From Muribaculaceae bacterium (lineage in GTDB: Bacteria; Bacteroidota; Bacteroidia; Bacteroidales; Muribaculaceae), in contig JAFLTP010000012.1 of the NCBI GenBank assembly GCA_022510405.1, positions 29,928 to 93,927 on the forward strand: 64,000 bases of DNA, written 5' to 3'. A program made the position numbers and the translations under genes. The notes below the pieces were generated by a model, which had not been told where the DNA came from, made no database searches, and saw only the letters and a program-made list of their open reading frames with translations. This document shows positions 55,760 through 64,000 of this stretch, piece after piece; the first letter of the stretch is position 1, and every line of letters starts with the position of its first letter.

Positions 55760-56677
55760 TCAGAGTTTGTTGCAATGGTTGAAAAAATCAATGCTCTCCA
55801 AATCTGCCTTTAGTTGTTTTTCCTCATCATCAGTTAGATTTTGGAAAGGAGTCCTGTTTTTTCCCATGTCCAGACCAAGGAATTTCATAATTCGTTTACC
55901 TCCAACTATATTCCCCCGGTATTTACATATTATATTGATAACCTCCTGGGAATAGTTCTGGTGTTTTCTGGCACCTTCAATATCACCCCTGTTCCAATCC
56001 TCAATTATGGCTACAAGTTCTCGTCCATTGTAATTTGTTGTTCCGCCAATGCCACCTTGTGCCCCACCCATAGCTAAAGAAGGAAGAATGGTTTCATCCT
56101 GACCGTGAAGCATATCATATTTGCAGTCTTTATATAGCCGGCATTGATTATACTCATAGATACTTTCAAAAGTATATTTTATGCCTGCGAAATTAGGAAC
56201 TTTACCATCCACGGCTTCCAAAAGTTTTATCATTGGTAGATAGGCACCGTTAAAGGCCGGAATATGATAGAAATAGAATGGCAAATTGGGAGCTGCCGAA
56301 GCTATTTCGGAAATGTATGCCACAAGTTCCTCTATCCTATTTATTTTAGGGAATGGTGGTGCCATGGCACCCACTCCATCGGCCCCAATTTCTTGAGCAT
56401 GTTTTGCAAGTTCTCTACTATCCTTGACGCAACAACTTCCCACATGAACTATTACCTTGAAATCCGGTCTCTGTTCCTTAATCCAAGTTTCTGCAAGTTT
56501 TTTTCTTTCATCGGTGGTGAGCATATATCCTTCACCTGATGAACCATTGATAAAGACTCCTTTGAGACCATTCTTTCTCAACATTTCAGCATATTGTGGA
56601 ATTATGGCATAATTCACCTCTCCATTTTCTTTGTAAGGGGTGAAAGGTGCGTCTATTAGGCCTTTTATTTTTTCCAT
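55760..56677 (-). CDS. nanA: N-acetylneuraminate lyase
   Basis: Cytosolic class I aldolase that splits N-acetylneuraminate into ManNAc and pyruvate. 305 residues. The pyruvate-binding INGSSGEGYML, the catalytic Tyr in YFYHIPAF (about 137) and the Schiff-base Lys in FAGIKYTFES (about 166) are at the positions expected from E. coli NanA. It lies between nanT (14 nt) and nanE (6 nt). Confidence 0.94.
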   Translation of the reverse strand: MEKIKGLIDAPFTPYKENGEVNYAIIPQYAEMLRKNGLKGVFINGSSGEGYMLTTDERKKLAETWIKEQRPDFKVIVHVGSCCVKDSRELAKHAQEIGADGVGAMAPPFPKINRIEELVAYISEIASAAPNLPFYFYHIPAFNGAYLPMIKLLEAVDGKVPNFAGIKYTFESIYEYNQCRLYKDCKYDMLHGQDETILPSLAMGGAQGGIGGTTNYNGRELVAIIEDWNRGDIEGARKHQNYSQEVINIICKYRGNIVGGKRIMKFLGLDMGKNRTPFQNLTDDEEKQLKADLESIDFFNHCNKL

Positions 56678-56691
56678 GATATAGAGTACTC

Positions 56692-58014
56692 TTAATTTAT
56701 TTCAATGTCTAATTTAATTTTATTTGAAAAGTCGCTCGCAACTTCTTCGCAATTATCTGTTTTGGGTCGTAATAAGGTCAATTGGAGAATAATAGCTATG
56801 GCGATCACCACACTCATATATGCGAAACCCAATCCTAAGTTTCCCTCAATCGCCCATTCTCCAAGCACTTGAGTCACCAGAGCGCCGGCAAACACACCGG
56901 TCATATTGAGCACACCATAAGCTGATGCTCTCAATCTGCTCGGTATGAATTGACAGAGTATAGGCATAGTGTTGGCATCAAACATTCCGTATCCGATACC
57001 AAATAAAAGACAAACAGCGAGGGTTGTGACTGCGTTATGACCCAAACCTATCATTATTAGACATGGGATCATCATTCCAAGTCCTATTGCGCTTGTGTAA
57101 ATTCTTCCACGAAGATTCCTTTTTACCCACTTGTCGGAAATCGGGCCACCGATCATGACACCGATGAACGAGGCAACTGCAATACTGATAGTGGAAGCAG
57201 GTCCGGCCACACCCGGTGCCAAGCCTAAGTTTTCAGCAAATAGTGTCGGCAACCAATTCTTTGTAGACCATCCGGGTAATGAAGAAGAAGCAAAAAAGAA
57301 TAATATCACCCAAAAAGCAATATTTGAAAATATTAATCCGAATCCCTTTAGAAGCGAAACAGGATTAAATTTTTCTACCTTTGAAATTTCAGCCCCCGCT
57401 TCTGCTCCATATAGTTCCTGAGCCTCTATTTCAGGAGTTGAACGTTTATCCCTTAAAAACAATACTAATACTACAGCGTAGATAACACCGGCAATACCAA
57501 ACCATCGGAAAGTATCCTGCCATGAAAATAAGTCGGCCACTGTGGCTCCAAAACCTCCCAAAGCCTGGCCGGTGTAAAGACCGGTCATATGGATGCCGAT
57601 TGCCAAGGATCTACCCTTACCTGTGAAATAATCCGCAATAAGTGACAATCCGGCCGGTATATATAAAGCCTCACTGACACCCATTATCGCCCTCAATGTA
57701 TAAATACTTTCATAACTTGTACACAAAGACATGAAAGAGGTAACAGCTGACCAAACTCCCAAAGAACCGACAATCAACCATTTTCTGTTCAATTTGTCGG
57801 CTATCGCACCGGAAATCGGACTTATACAACCATAAATCCATAAGAAAATTGCCATCAACCTTCCGAAATTGGCTGGATCTTGAATTGCCGGGATTGTTAT
57901 CCCGATGGATTGTTGCATGGTGGAGAGCATTTGCCGGTCAAGATAATTGAGCAAAGCAACTATCCATAACATACCCACTACAAACCATGGATAAAATTTC
58001 TTTTCTTGCAACAT
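56692..58014 (-). CDS. nanT: MFS sialic acid transporter
   Basis: Inner-membrane symporter, 440 residues with about 12 hydrophobic segments. NYLDRQMLSTMQQSIG in helix 1, RAIMGVSEALYIPAGLSLIADYF and GRSLAIGIHMTGLYTGQALG are typical of the anion:cation symporter group. NanT assignment rests on its place between GH20 and nanA and on similarity to the nanT type of B. fragilis, which lacks the extra helices of E. coli NanT. Confidence 0.87.
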   Translation of the reverse strand: MLQEKKFYPWFVVGMLWIVALLNYLDRQMLSTMQQSIGITIPAIQDPANFGRLMAIFLWIYGCISPISGAIADKLNRKWLIVGSLGVWSAVTSFMSLCTSYESIYTLRAIMGVSEALYIPAGLSLIADYFTGKGRSLAIGIHMTGLYTGQALGGFGATVADLFSWQDTFRWFGIAGVIYAVVLVLFLRDKRSTPEIEAQELYGAEAGAEISKVEKFNPVSLLKGFGLIFSNIAFWVILFFFASSSLPGWSTKNWLPTLFAENLGLAPGVAGPASTISIAVASFIGVMIGGPISDKWVKRNLRGRIYTSAIGLGMMIPCLIMIGLGHNAVTTLAVCLLFGIGYGMFDANTMPILCQFIPSRLRASAYGVLNMTGVFAGALVTQVLGEWAIEGNLGLGFAYMSVVIAIAIILQLTLLRPKTDNCEEVASDFSNKIKLDIEIN

Positions 58015-58021
58015 TTAATAT

Positions 58022-60259
58022 TTATTTTCTATATAGGATTGAAGTACTGCTTGCGGAATTACCAATAAATTGTTTTGCTCTGATTTCTTTATAATCTCCG
58101 GCTTTTATGGGTTCTTGATATACATCGCTTTGACGAGTCGGTTCACTTCCATCTAAAGTATACCTGATTTCCCCAAAACCATAAGGTTCGTTCATAAATA
58201 TTAAACCGTTATTGTCTACAATTCCCGGTTGTCTCACAAAGAAATCTATACCCTCTTCATCCCAGGAGGGCATTTCTTCGGTGATAACACCGAAATATTC
58301 ATTTTCATTAAGGGTTGCATGAGAATTATGTGCGCGTTCTGAAAGACCCAAAATTCTTGGGAAAAGATATCTTTTCACCATACCGAAGTCCCTTATCGTT
58401 TCACCGAAAATCTGAGCCGAGATACCGATTACTTTTGATTGTGTCACAGAGTCAGACGGCATCAGGGTATCAATCGTGGCATTGAATGGTGTGAATTCTG
58501 TCAATATGCCTCCCCACCACATGCCGGGTTCCTCCGGATGTCCACTATAATGGTGGTCGAAATATAGATAATCAACATTGCTAAGAATTACATTGTAACC
58601 CTTTTCAGCCATCTTCTTGCTATTTTGGGCAGATGCCTTTGTCCAACTGTTAACGCCTAATGTAACCGGGGTAACCGTAGCATCATATTCAGTAGAATGA
58701 TTCAACGCCATTTCTTGCCATCCTGCTATCTTGACACCTTTTTCCTCCGCCATCCTTGCTAATCTTTCCACAAAATAGGCGTGCAGGTCATTCTGGTTTG
58801 TCATGCCCTTTTCCTGCATCAATTTATTGGCGGCAGGGCTTCCGTCCCAAGCATGTTGGGGCACTTCGTCACCACCGATGTTGATTGCCAAAAGTGGAAC
58901 ACCGGCTTTATTATATATTGCGATTACATCATCAAAAACTGTATCCCAGAATTTATATGGACCCTCAAGAGCAGGATTCATCAAATTGTCATGGAAATCT
59001 TGTGCCGTAGTATATTTGGAAGTATCACCATCCTCTATAAGTCTGTAGGAATCATCGCCATTATGCTTCGCTCTCCATTCCATTGATCTGATTGCAGCCC
59101 TACTATGACCCGGAGTATCGAATTCGGGGATTACTTTTACTCCCTTTTTATTCGCATATCTCAAGATTTCTATAAATTCATCAACGTTATAAAATCCGTT
59201 TGCAACAGTTGGAGAATCCGGATTTCCGTCACCTGAATAAATGCCTTTCAAAAATGGCACATCATCACTCAATGTAAAGCCTCTATGTCCACCAACTTGT
59301 GTTAATTCGGGAAGAGATGGGATTTCCACTCTCCAGGCCTCGTCTTCTCCTAAATGGAAATGAAGGATATTCAATCCGTATTTGCTCATTTGGTCTATCA
59401 CCACCATCACATCCTCTTTGGATAAGAAGTTTCTGGCCACGTCAAGCATAAAACCTCTGTAAGGGAAATCGCTCCAATCCTCTATTTCAACTTCCGAAAC
59501 AAAACCGTTCTCATCAGCGCTCTCCCTGATTCTTCTCTTAAGGTTTTCTGCTATTATTTCAGGATAATCACTATTTGTTTGTATGGTAATTTTGCCATTT
59601 TGAATTGTTGCATACCAATAATCATTTCGATTATCATCAATAGCCTCAAGGTTGAAGGGAGTGTTTAACAAATCCTCGGCCTTAACTTTATTATCCTTTA
59701 AATTTATATTTTTCAATGTGGGGATCTGATTGTAGGGAGTTGAACGGTATGAAGATTTCAAAGAATCATTAATGACATAGGCTTCGTCGCCATAAGTCAT
59801 ATAATCATACCCATTTTTTGGATTGATCCATTGTTCCGGGAAAGAAGTCAATCTTTTCCTAATTCCTTTAGCCGGAATGGGTTTTCCATCCTTAACTAAA
59901 TGCATACCGTCGGGAAGGAAAAGATGAAATCTGAAAGACTTATTCTTCCAAAGGTCTATTACAACGCTGTCGTTTGGACTGGCCGTCAAAAATTTGGGAG
60001 ATTTTATTAGATAATATCCCGGAAGAATTTCAATAAGTGTATCAGCCGGGTCCACGGGACGTGTAGCCGTTTTTGTCTGGCAAAATGCGAAACCGTCATA
60101 AGGTTGATCTGCCTTTATTGTGAATCTTTGAATATGGAAATCATCATTGTTTGAATCAAGTTGGTTTCCCAATGTTTCCCACGTGACAACATTTTCAGCA
60201 GATGCCAAAGTCACACCCGATAATATAAAAATACTCCATAGAATCTGTTTTGCTTTCAT
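58022..60259 (-). CDS. GH20 beta-N-acetylhexosaminidase
   Basis: Secreted enzyme that removes terminal GlcNAc/GalNAc. 745 residues, signal peptide MKAKQILWSIFILSGVTLASA. The GH20b-like domain (about 140-250) precedes the TIM barrel starting at YRGFMLDVARNFLSKEDV. The catalytic Asp-Glu pair is in AINIGGDEVPQHAW (about 462-463). LHFHLGEDEAWRVEI replaces the more common WHLTDDQGWR. A C-terminal chitobiase-like domain (IRYTDG-type: EIRYTLDGSEPTRQSDVY) is present. First gene of the nan operon, 7 nt before nanT. Confidence 0.93.
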   Translation of the reverse strand: MKAKQILWSIFILSGVTLASAENVVTWETLGNQLDSNNDDFHIQRFTIKADQPYDGFAFCQTKTATRPVDPADTLIEILPGYYLIKSPKFLTASPNDSVVIDLWKNKSFRFHLFLPDGMHLVKDGKPIPAKGIRKRLTSFPEQWINPKNGYDYMTYGDEAYVINDSLKSSYRSTPYNQIPTLKNINLKDNKVKAEDLLNTPFNLEAIDDNRNDYWYATIQNGKITIQTNSDYPEIIAENLKRRIRESADENGFVSEVEIEDWSDFPYRGFMLDVARNFLSKEDVMVVIDQMSKYGLNILHFHLGEDEAWRVEIPSLPELTQVGGHRGFTLSDDVPFLKGIYSGDGNPDSPTVANGFYNVDEFIEILRYANKKGVKVIPEFDTPGHSRAAIRSMEWRAKHNGDDSYRLIEDGDTSKYTTAQDFHDNLMNPALEGPYKFWDTVFDDVIAIYNKAGVPLLAINIGGDEVPQHAWDGSPAANKLMQEKGMTNQNDLHAYFVERLARMAEEKGVKIAGWQEMALNHSTEYDATVTPVTLGVNSWTKASAQNSKKMAEKGYNVILSNVDYLYFDHHYSGHPEEPGMWWGGILTEFTPFNATIDTLMPSDSVTQSKVIGISAQIFGETIRDFGMVKRYLFPRILGLSERAHNSHATLNENEYFGVITEEMPSWDEEGIDFFVRQPGIVDNNGLIFMNEPYGFGEIRYTLDGSEPTRQSDVYQEPIKAGDYKEIRAKQFIGNSASSTSILYRK

Positions 60260-60430
60260 TGATTTTGATCTTAAGGTTTTATCTTGTAAATATACAAATT
60301 ATATTTTTAGCCTACAATTAGATTCAATAAAATAGCTTGTCAAATCATGGATAAATACAAAAGGTTCCGACTATTGTATCTTTTTTATGCTGTTTTGTAA
60401 CATGTATGAAGATATTTATACAATTTATAT

Positions 60431-60438
60431 TAACTTTG
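60431..60438 (+). promoter_or_regulatory. Candidate -7 box for transketolase
   Basis: TAACTTTG matches TAnnTTTG, 21 nt before the tkt ATG. No -33 element at the right spacing is obvious. The 200-nt divergent region (60260-60459) to GH20 holds nothing else that I can support. Confidence 0.55.
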
Positions 60439-60459
60439 TGGAGTAAACAATGTTAAAAA

Positions 60460-62484
60460 ATGAATAGCAAGGAATTAATGAATAAGGCGGCCGATAATAT
60501 ACGTATTTTGTCGGCGGCTATGGTTGAAAAGGCAAAATCAGGTCATCCTGGAGGAGCTATGGGGGGAGCAGATTTTATCAATGTACTTTTCAGTGAATAT
60601 CTTGTATATGATCCGCAAGATCCAAATTGGAAAACACGCGACAGATTTTATCTCGACCCGGGCCATATGGCACCAATGCTTTACGCCCAATTGGCTCTGA
60701 TCGACAAGTTTACTCTTGATGAACTCAAAGAACTTCGTCAATGGGGTAGTCCCACTACCGGACACCCTGAATTTAATATTCAAAGGGGAATAGAAAACAC
60801 ATCCGGACCACTCGGTCAAGGTCATGTATTGGCAATAGGTGCTGCTATCGCTGCAAAATTCCTGTATGCAAGAACCGGTAATCCCGGATTCAAAAAGGAA
60901 AAGATTTATGCTTACATTTCTGATGGTGGAGTGCAGGAAGAGATCTCACAAGGAGGAGGCAGACTGGCAGGACATCTCGGTCTTGACAATCTTATAATGT
61001 TTTATGATGCCAACGATATCCAACTGTCAACCAAAACTGCTGATGTGACTTCGGAAGACACGGCAATGAAATATCGGGCATGGGGTTGGAATGTTTCAGA
61101 GATCGACGGCAATGATGTGGAGCAGATACGTCTTGCTTTAAACGAGGCACTGAAAGAAACTGAACGACCTACCTTAATTATAGGTCACTGTATCATGGGT
61201 AAGGGAGCTCGTAAAGCCGACAACACTTCTTACGAAGCCAATTGCAAGACTCATGGGGCCCCTCTGGGAGGTGATGCCTTTAGAAATACTGTGGCAAATT
61301 TGGGTGGTAATCCTGATGACCCGTTCGTTATTTTCAAAGAAGTCAAAGACCTTTATAAGGCACGCGCCAACCATCTTAAAGGAATTGTGGCTGAAAGAAA
61401 AGAGGAGGAGAAAAAATGGGCAGATGCGAATCCTGAAAAGTCGGCGTCTCTTAATCAATGGTTTGAAAACAAACCACCGAAAATCGACTGGAGTAAAGTT
61501 GTGCAAAAAGAGAATGATGCTACAAGGAATGCTTCCGGAGCAGTCTTGGCAGAGTTGGCAAAGCAGGTTCCTAATATGGTTTGTGCTTCAGCCGACTTGT
61601 CGGAATCGGATAAGACCATTTCCTTCCTTAAAAACACTACACCTTTCAAGAAGGGAGATTTCTCCGGTTCGTTTTTACAGGCCGGTGTTGCTGAACTGAC
61701 AATGGCTTGCTGTTGTATGGGTATGGCCCTTCACGGAGGTGTGATAGTAGCTTGTGCTACATTCTTTGTATTCTCCGATTATATGAAACCGGCAGTGAGA
61801 ATGGCTGCTCTTATGGAACTTACTATTAAATTCATTTGGACGCACGACGCATTCCGAGTAGGTGAAGATGGCCCCACTCACGAACCGGTGGAACAAGAGG
61901 CACAAATCAGATTGATGGAGAAACTGAAAAACCATCATGGAAGAAACTCTGTTTTGGTTTTGCGACCGGCCGATGCACAGGAAACCACTGAAGCCTGGAA
62001 ACTGGCTATGGAAAATGTGTATACTCCAACAGCATTAATACTTTCACGCCAGAATATCAATGACCTTCCGAAAGGCAATGATTATTCCAAGACTGCAAAA
62101 GGAGCATATGTTGTTGCAGAATCTGATGAGAACCCTGACGTTGTGTTATTGGCATCCGGTTCAGAGGTTTCAACCCTCACGGAGGCTGCGAACATACTTC
62201 GCCAAAAAGGTGTAAAGGTAAGAGTCGTATCAGCTCCTTCTGAAGGATTGTTCCGTACCCAAGATAAGGAATATCAGGTAGAAGTACTCCCTATCGGCAT
62301 TAAACGATTCGGATTAACTGCGGGACTTCCCATCAACCTACTTGGACTTGTTGGCGAAAACGGGGCTATCTGGGGACTCGAATCATTCGGTTTTTCAGCA
62401 CCTTATAAAGTGCTTGATGAGAAACTCGGTTTCACTCCTCAAAATGTAGTGAAACAAGTATCCTTACTTCTCAATTTAAAATAA
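60460..62484 (+). CDS. tkt: Transketolase
   Basis: Cytosolic thiamine-diphosphate enzyme of the pentose phosphate pathway. 674 residues, usual length. Substrate-binding KAKSGHPGGAMGGADF (about 25-40), GPLGQGHVLAIG, the ThDP region YISDGGVQEEISQGGGRLAG (Ser replaces the first Gly of the GDG motif) with its Asn in FYDANDIQL, and WTHDAFRVGEDGPTHEPVEQ in the pyrimidine domain. No operon partner on this strand; a terminator follows. It could also recycle pentoses and tetroses from pectin sugars. Confidence 0.95.
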   Translation: MNSKELMNKAADNIRILSAAMVEKAKSGHPGGAMGGADFINVLFSEYLVYDPQDPNWKTRDRFYLDPGHMAPMLYAQLALIDKFTLDELKELRQWGSPTTGHPEFNIQRGIENTSGPLGQGHVLAIGAAIAAKFLYARTGNPGFKKEKIYAYISDGGVQEEISQGGGRLAGHLGLDNLIMFYDANDIQLSTKTADVTSEDTAMKYRAWGWNVSEIDGNDVEQIRLALNEALKETERPTLIIGHCIMGKGARKADNTSYEANCKTHGAPLGGDAFRNTVANLGGNPDDPFVIFKEVKDLYKARANHLKGIVAERKEEEKKWADANPEKSASLNQWFENKPPKIDWSKVVQKENDATRNASGAVLAELAKQVPNMVCASADLSESDKTISFLKNTTPFKKGDFSGSFLQAGVAELTMACCCMGMALHGGVIVACATFFVFSDYMKPAVRMAALMELTIKFIWTHDAFRVGEDGPTHEPVEQEAQIRLMEKLKNHHGRNSVLVLRPADAQETTEAWKLAMENVYTPTALILSRQNINDLPKGNDYSKTAKGAYVVAESDENPDVVLLASGSEVSTLTEAANILRQKGVKVRVVSAPSEGLFRTQDKEYQVEVLPIGIKRFGLTAGLPINLLGLVGENGAIWGLESFGFSAPYKVLDEKLGFTPQNVVKQVSLLLNLK

Positions 62485-62504
62485 GAGAGTACTAAACACA
62501 TCAT

Positions 62505-62555
62505 AAGGTGGATATGTCATTTCTTCAACTTTGACAAATCCACCTTATTTTTGAG
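62505..62555 (+). terminator. Intrinsic terminator after tkt
   Basis: AAGGTGGAT (62505-62513) pairs with ATCCACCTT (62538-62546); TGTCA/TGACA extend the stem after a small bulge. The tail ATTTTTGAG follows. Confidence 0.8.
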
Positions 62556-62637
62556 TCTTTCCGGTGCTGTAGATTCATAATCGTATATTATGTATTCAAT
62601 ATAATTATAATATTATTAAGACAACGTTCCTCTATTT

Positions 62638-63306
62638 ATGTTTGAGATTAATTTTTCGGATAGAATAATTGAGTTGGCTCCAACTCTAAAGATTCTTCAA
62701 ATTGAAGCTGAAGTTTCCAATCCGGATACACCTGATTCACTATGGTCAAGAATTGAGAGTGCTTCCAAAATTCTGAAAGAGAAATATGAACTTTCGGATA
62801 TAAATAAACGCGCTTCCATTTTAGGTACCAGAAAAATATATAAACTTTTAGGAAAGGATCCAAACCGATACAGACCTTCGGCGGAAGCATTATGCAGACG
62901 TATCATTAACGGCAAAGGAATTTATCGGTTGACAACTCTTATAGATATCATAAACCTGATATCCATAGAAACAGGTTATAGCATAGGGGGATTCGATGCC
63001 AATAAAATTGAAGGCAATAAGTTGATTTTAGATGCCGGTTCAAAAGAAGACAATTTCAATGCCATTGGACGAGGTCAACTTAATATTGAAGGGTTACCGG
63101 TTTATAGGGATGAAAAAGGAGGAATAGGCACTCCCACAAGCGATGAAGAAAGAACCAAATTGACTCCGGACACAACCAAACTTTTGATGTTGGTGAACAT
63201 ATACCAAGAAGAAACAAGTCCTCAAGAAGTAGAGGCAATGGCTAAAGAATTGCTCTCCCGATATGCCAATCTGACTTCATTCTCCTCAAAATTAATTAAA
63301 GTATAA
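62638..63306 (+). CDS. B3/4 (tRNA-binding editing-like) domain protein
   Basis: 222 residues, no signal peptide. It resembles free-standing B3/B4 domains of the phenylalanyl-tRNA synthetase beta subunit: SILGTRKIYKLLGKDPNRYR (about 60-79), PSAEALCRRIINGKGIYRLT and IIDLINLISIETGYSIGGFD-like text at about 100-120. Such proteins may edit or bind aminoacyl-tRNA, but their role is not settled. Single gene between the tkt terminator and the convergent GNAT gene. Confidence 0.75.
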   Translation: MFEINFSDRIIELAPTLKILQIEAEVSNPDTPDSLWSRIESASKILKEKYELSDINKRASILGTRKIYKLLGKDPNRYRPSAEALCRRIINGKGIYRLTTLIDIINLISIETGYSIGGFDANKIEGNKLILDAGSKEDNFNAIGRGQLNIEGLPVYRDEKGGIGTPTSDEERTKLTPDTTKLLMLVNIYQEETSPQEVEAMAKELLSRYANLTSFSSKLIKV

Positions 63307-63347
63307 TCTTATGCTTTTAAGGTATGAAGAATCGAGCAATCGCTGAT

Positions 63348-63860
63348 TCATTGATCCTTTGACTTTTGAAATGCTATTCTGGGTGATCCATCACGGCAAC
63401 TGATTATGCCGCATCTCACGAATCCTAATTTCTGCAAGGCTCTCAACATCGGTTTGTTGTCTTCGTGAGTATCTATCCGGATATTATCCGTGTTTTGGAA
63501 GCAATAATCACATGCTGACTTCAAAACTTCTCTAATTTTACCATTGGAAGCAATCCGGTGGATTGTTCCGTATGGTTCTTCATTTAACCATTCTCCTTCA
63601 TATATAATTCTGTAAGTGGGATCTTCCCCTTTTATAAAGGCAAAAGTCATAACAATTTCACTTTCTTGATCATATCCAACATAACTCACACCCTTAGAAA
63701 TATCCTTTATAATATCCGACTCACCTGGATAACTGTCATTCCATTGGCTAAGATTGTTATTTAATCTCATATATTTCCGAGCTGATTCAAATATATTCAA
63801 AATATCATTTATATCCGATAACCTGCTTTTCCTAATTCGTACGGGTCTCTGTCTACACAT
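63348..63860 (-). CDS. GNAT-family N-acetyltransferase
   Basis: 170 residues from ATG 63860; a TTG three codons earlier is less likely. Starts with RIRKSRLSDINDILNIFESA, as in many GNAT proteins, and has IRIDTHEDNKPMLRALQKLGFVRCG-like text near 125-150, the typical acetyl-CoA site and C-terminal strand. Substrate unknown. A 25-bp direct repeat lies just upstream of its start. Confidence 0.8.
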   Translation of the reverse strand: MCRQRPVRIRKSRLSDINDILNIFESARKYMRLNNNLSQWNDSYPGESDIIKDISKGVSYVGYDQESEIVMTFAFIKGEDPTYRIIYEGEWLNEEPYGTIHRIASNGKIREVLKSACDYCFQNTDNIRIDTHEDNKPMLRALQKLGFVRCGIISCRDGSPRIAFQKSKDQ

Positions 63861-63861
63861 G

Positions 63862-63910
63862 GTGTACAATCAATGAAAGGGAAAATGTGTACAATCGATA
63901 AAAGAAAAAT
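63862..63910. repeat. Two-copy 25-bp tandem repeat
   Basis: GTGTACAATCAATGAAAGGG and GTGTACAATCGATAAAAGAA start 25 bp apart (63862 and 63887) and continue with A-rich ends. They lie between the GNAT start codon and the tRNA terminator, and could be a duplicated operator or a simple slippage product. Confidence 0.6.
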
Positions 63911-63943
63911 CTCAAACCGCTGATTTTAAGCAATTTGAGATTT
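63897..63943 (-). terminator. Terminator of the tRNA gene
   Basis: AAATCTCAAA (63907-63916) pairs with TTTGAGATTT (63934-63943), with a smaller GCT/AGC stem in the loop. On the minus strand it is followed by TTCTTTT, 7 nt after the tRNA 3' end. Confidence 0.75.
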
Positions 63944-63950
63944 AATTAGG

Positions 63951-64000
63951 TGATTCCTACAGGATTCAAACCTGTAACCTTCTGATCCGTAGTCAGATGC
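63951..64000 (-). tRNA. tRNA-Arg(ACG), 3' part
   Basis: On the minus strand the anticodon arm TCTGA-CTACGGA-TCAGA (anticodon ACG) is followed by a variable region, a T-arm ACAGG-TTTGAAT-CCTGT and the acceptor strand AGGAATC with discriminator A. CCA is not encoded. The 5' half lies beyond the right edge. TTTGAAT replaces the usual TTCGAAT in the T-loop. Confidence 0.87.

Noticed and set aside
60450..60467. Five-codon upstream ORF overlapping the tkt start
   Set aside because: Too short, and no attenuator-like sequence; chance occurrence in AT-rich DNA.

Overview
The window looks like a chromosomal segment of a gut Bacteroidales, with a Muribaculaceae/Prevotellaceae flavour. The family is an inference; the order is well supported. 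The evidence is several promoters of the Bacteroidetes TAnnTTTG (-7) type, many secreted CAZymes with short signal peptides ending in ...AQ, C-terminal tails that resemble type IX secretion signals, and a tRNA gene without an encoded CCA end.

Layout. (1) Positions 1-6388, minus strand: a uronate operon transcribed as DUF4861 protein, kduD, a GatC-type EIIC permease, kduI, a GltD-like flavoprotein and kdgK (cut by the left edge). (2) 6500-11553: a secreted DUF4450 protein and, on the other strand, a CE12 acetylesterase followed by a small DUF4982 protein. (3) 11737-34859, plus strand: a long pectin/rhamnogalacturonan-I run: uxaB, GH106, GH105, GH28, uxaC, then exuT, PL11, GH43, CE8, uxaA, PL1, an alpha/beta hydrolase, a CE7-type esterase, an APC transporter and a NUDIX hydrolase. 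(4) 35498-37915: cbiMQO cobalt/nickel ECF transporter. (5) 38066-41607: two secreted proteins with T9SS-like tails. (6) 41671-60259: a mucin/sialic acid region with GH2, an APH-like sugar kinase, an alcohol dehydrogenase, GH109, an esterase-sialidase fusion, and a compact minus-strand operon GH20-nanT-nanA-nanE-(NanS-NanM fusion)-creatininase. (7) 60460-64000: transketolase, a B3/4-domain protein, a GNAT acetyltransferase and the 3' half of tRNA-Arg(ACG).

How it works together. Secreted lyases, hydrolases and esterases take apart homogalacturonan and RG-I. Saturated galacturonate enters by ExuT and goes through UxaC, UxaB and UxaA to 2-keto-3-deoxygluconate (KDG). Unsaturated uronate released by GH105 goes through KduI and KduD to KDG. 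KdgK phosphorylates KDG from both branches. Sialic acid is freed by the sialidase, deacetylated and mutarotated by the NanS-NanM protein, imported by NanT, cleaved by NanA and epimerised by NanE. No SusC/SusD pair and no transcription regulator lie in the window.

Most interesting: KduI, normally cytosolic, has a clear signal peptide and sits next to an orphan PTS EIIC-type permease. This suggests that 5-keto-4-deoxyuronate is isomerised in the periplasm and its product imported. Two arrays of TCGAG-containing short tandem repeats bracket the three-gene block that includes both. Other notable points are an esterase-pseudoesterase-sialidase protein, a creatininase-family member in the nan operon, an esterase and a transporter separated only by TAA in one reading frame, and a perfect 13-bp hairpin inside the GH106 gene. 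No gene-free stretch exceeds 300 bases.
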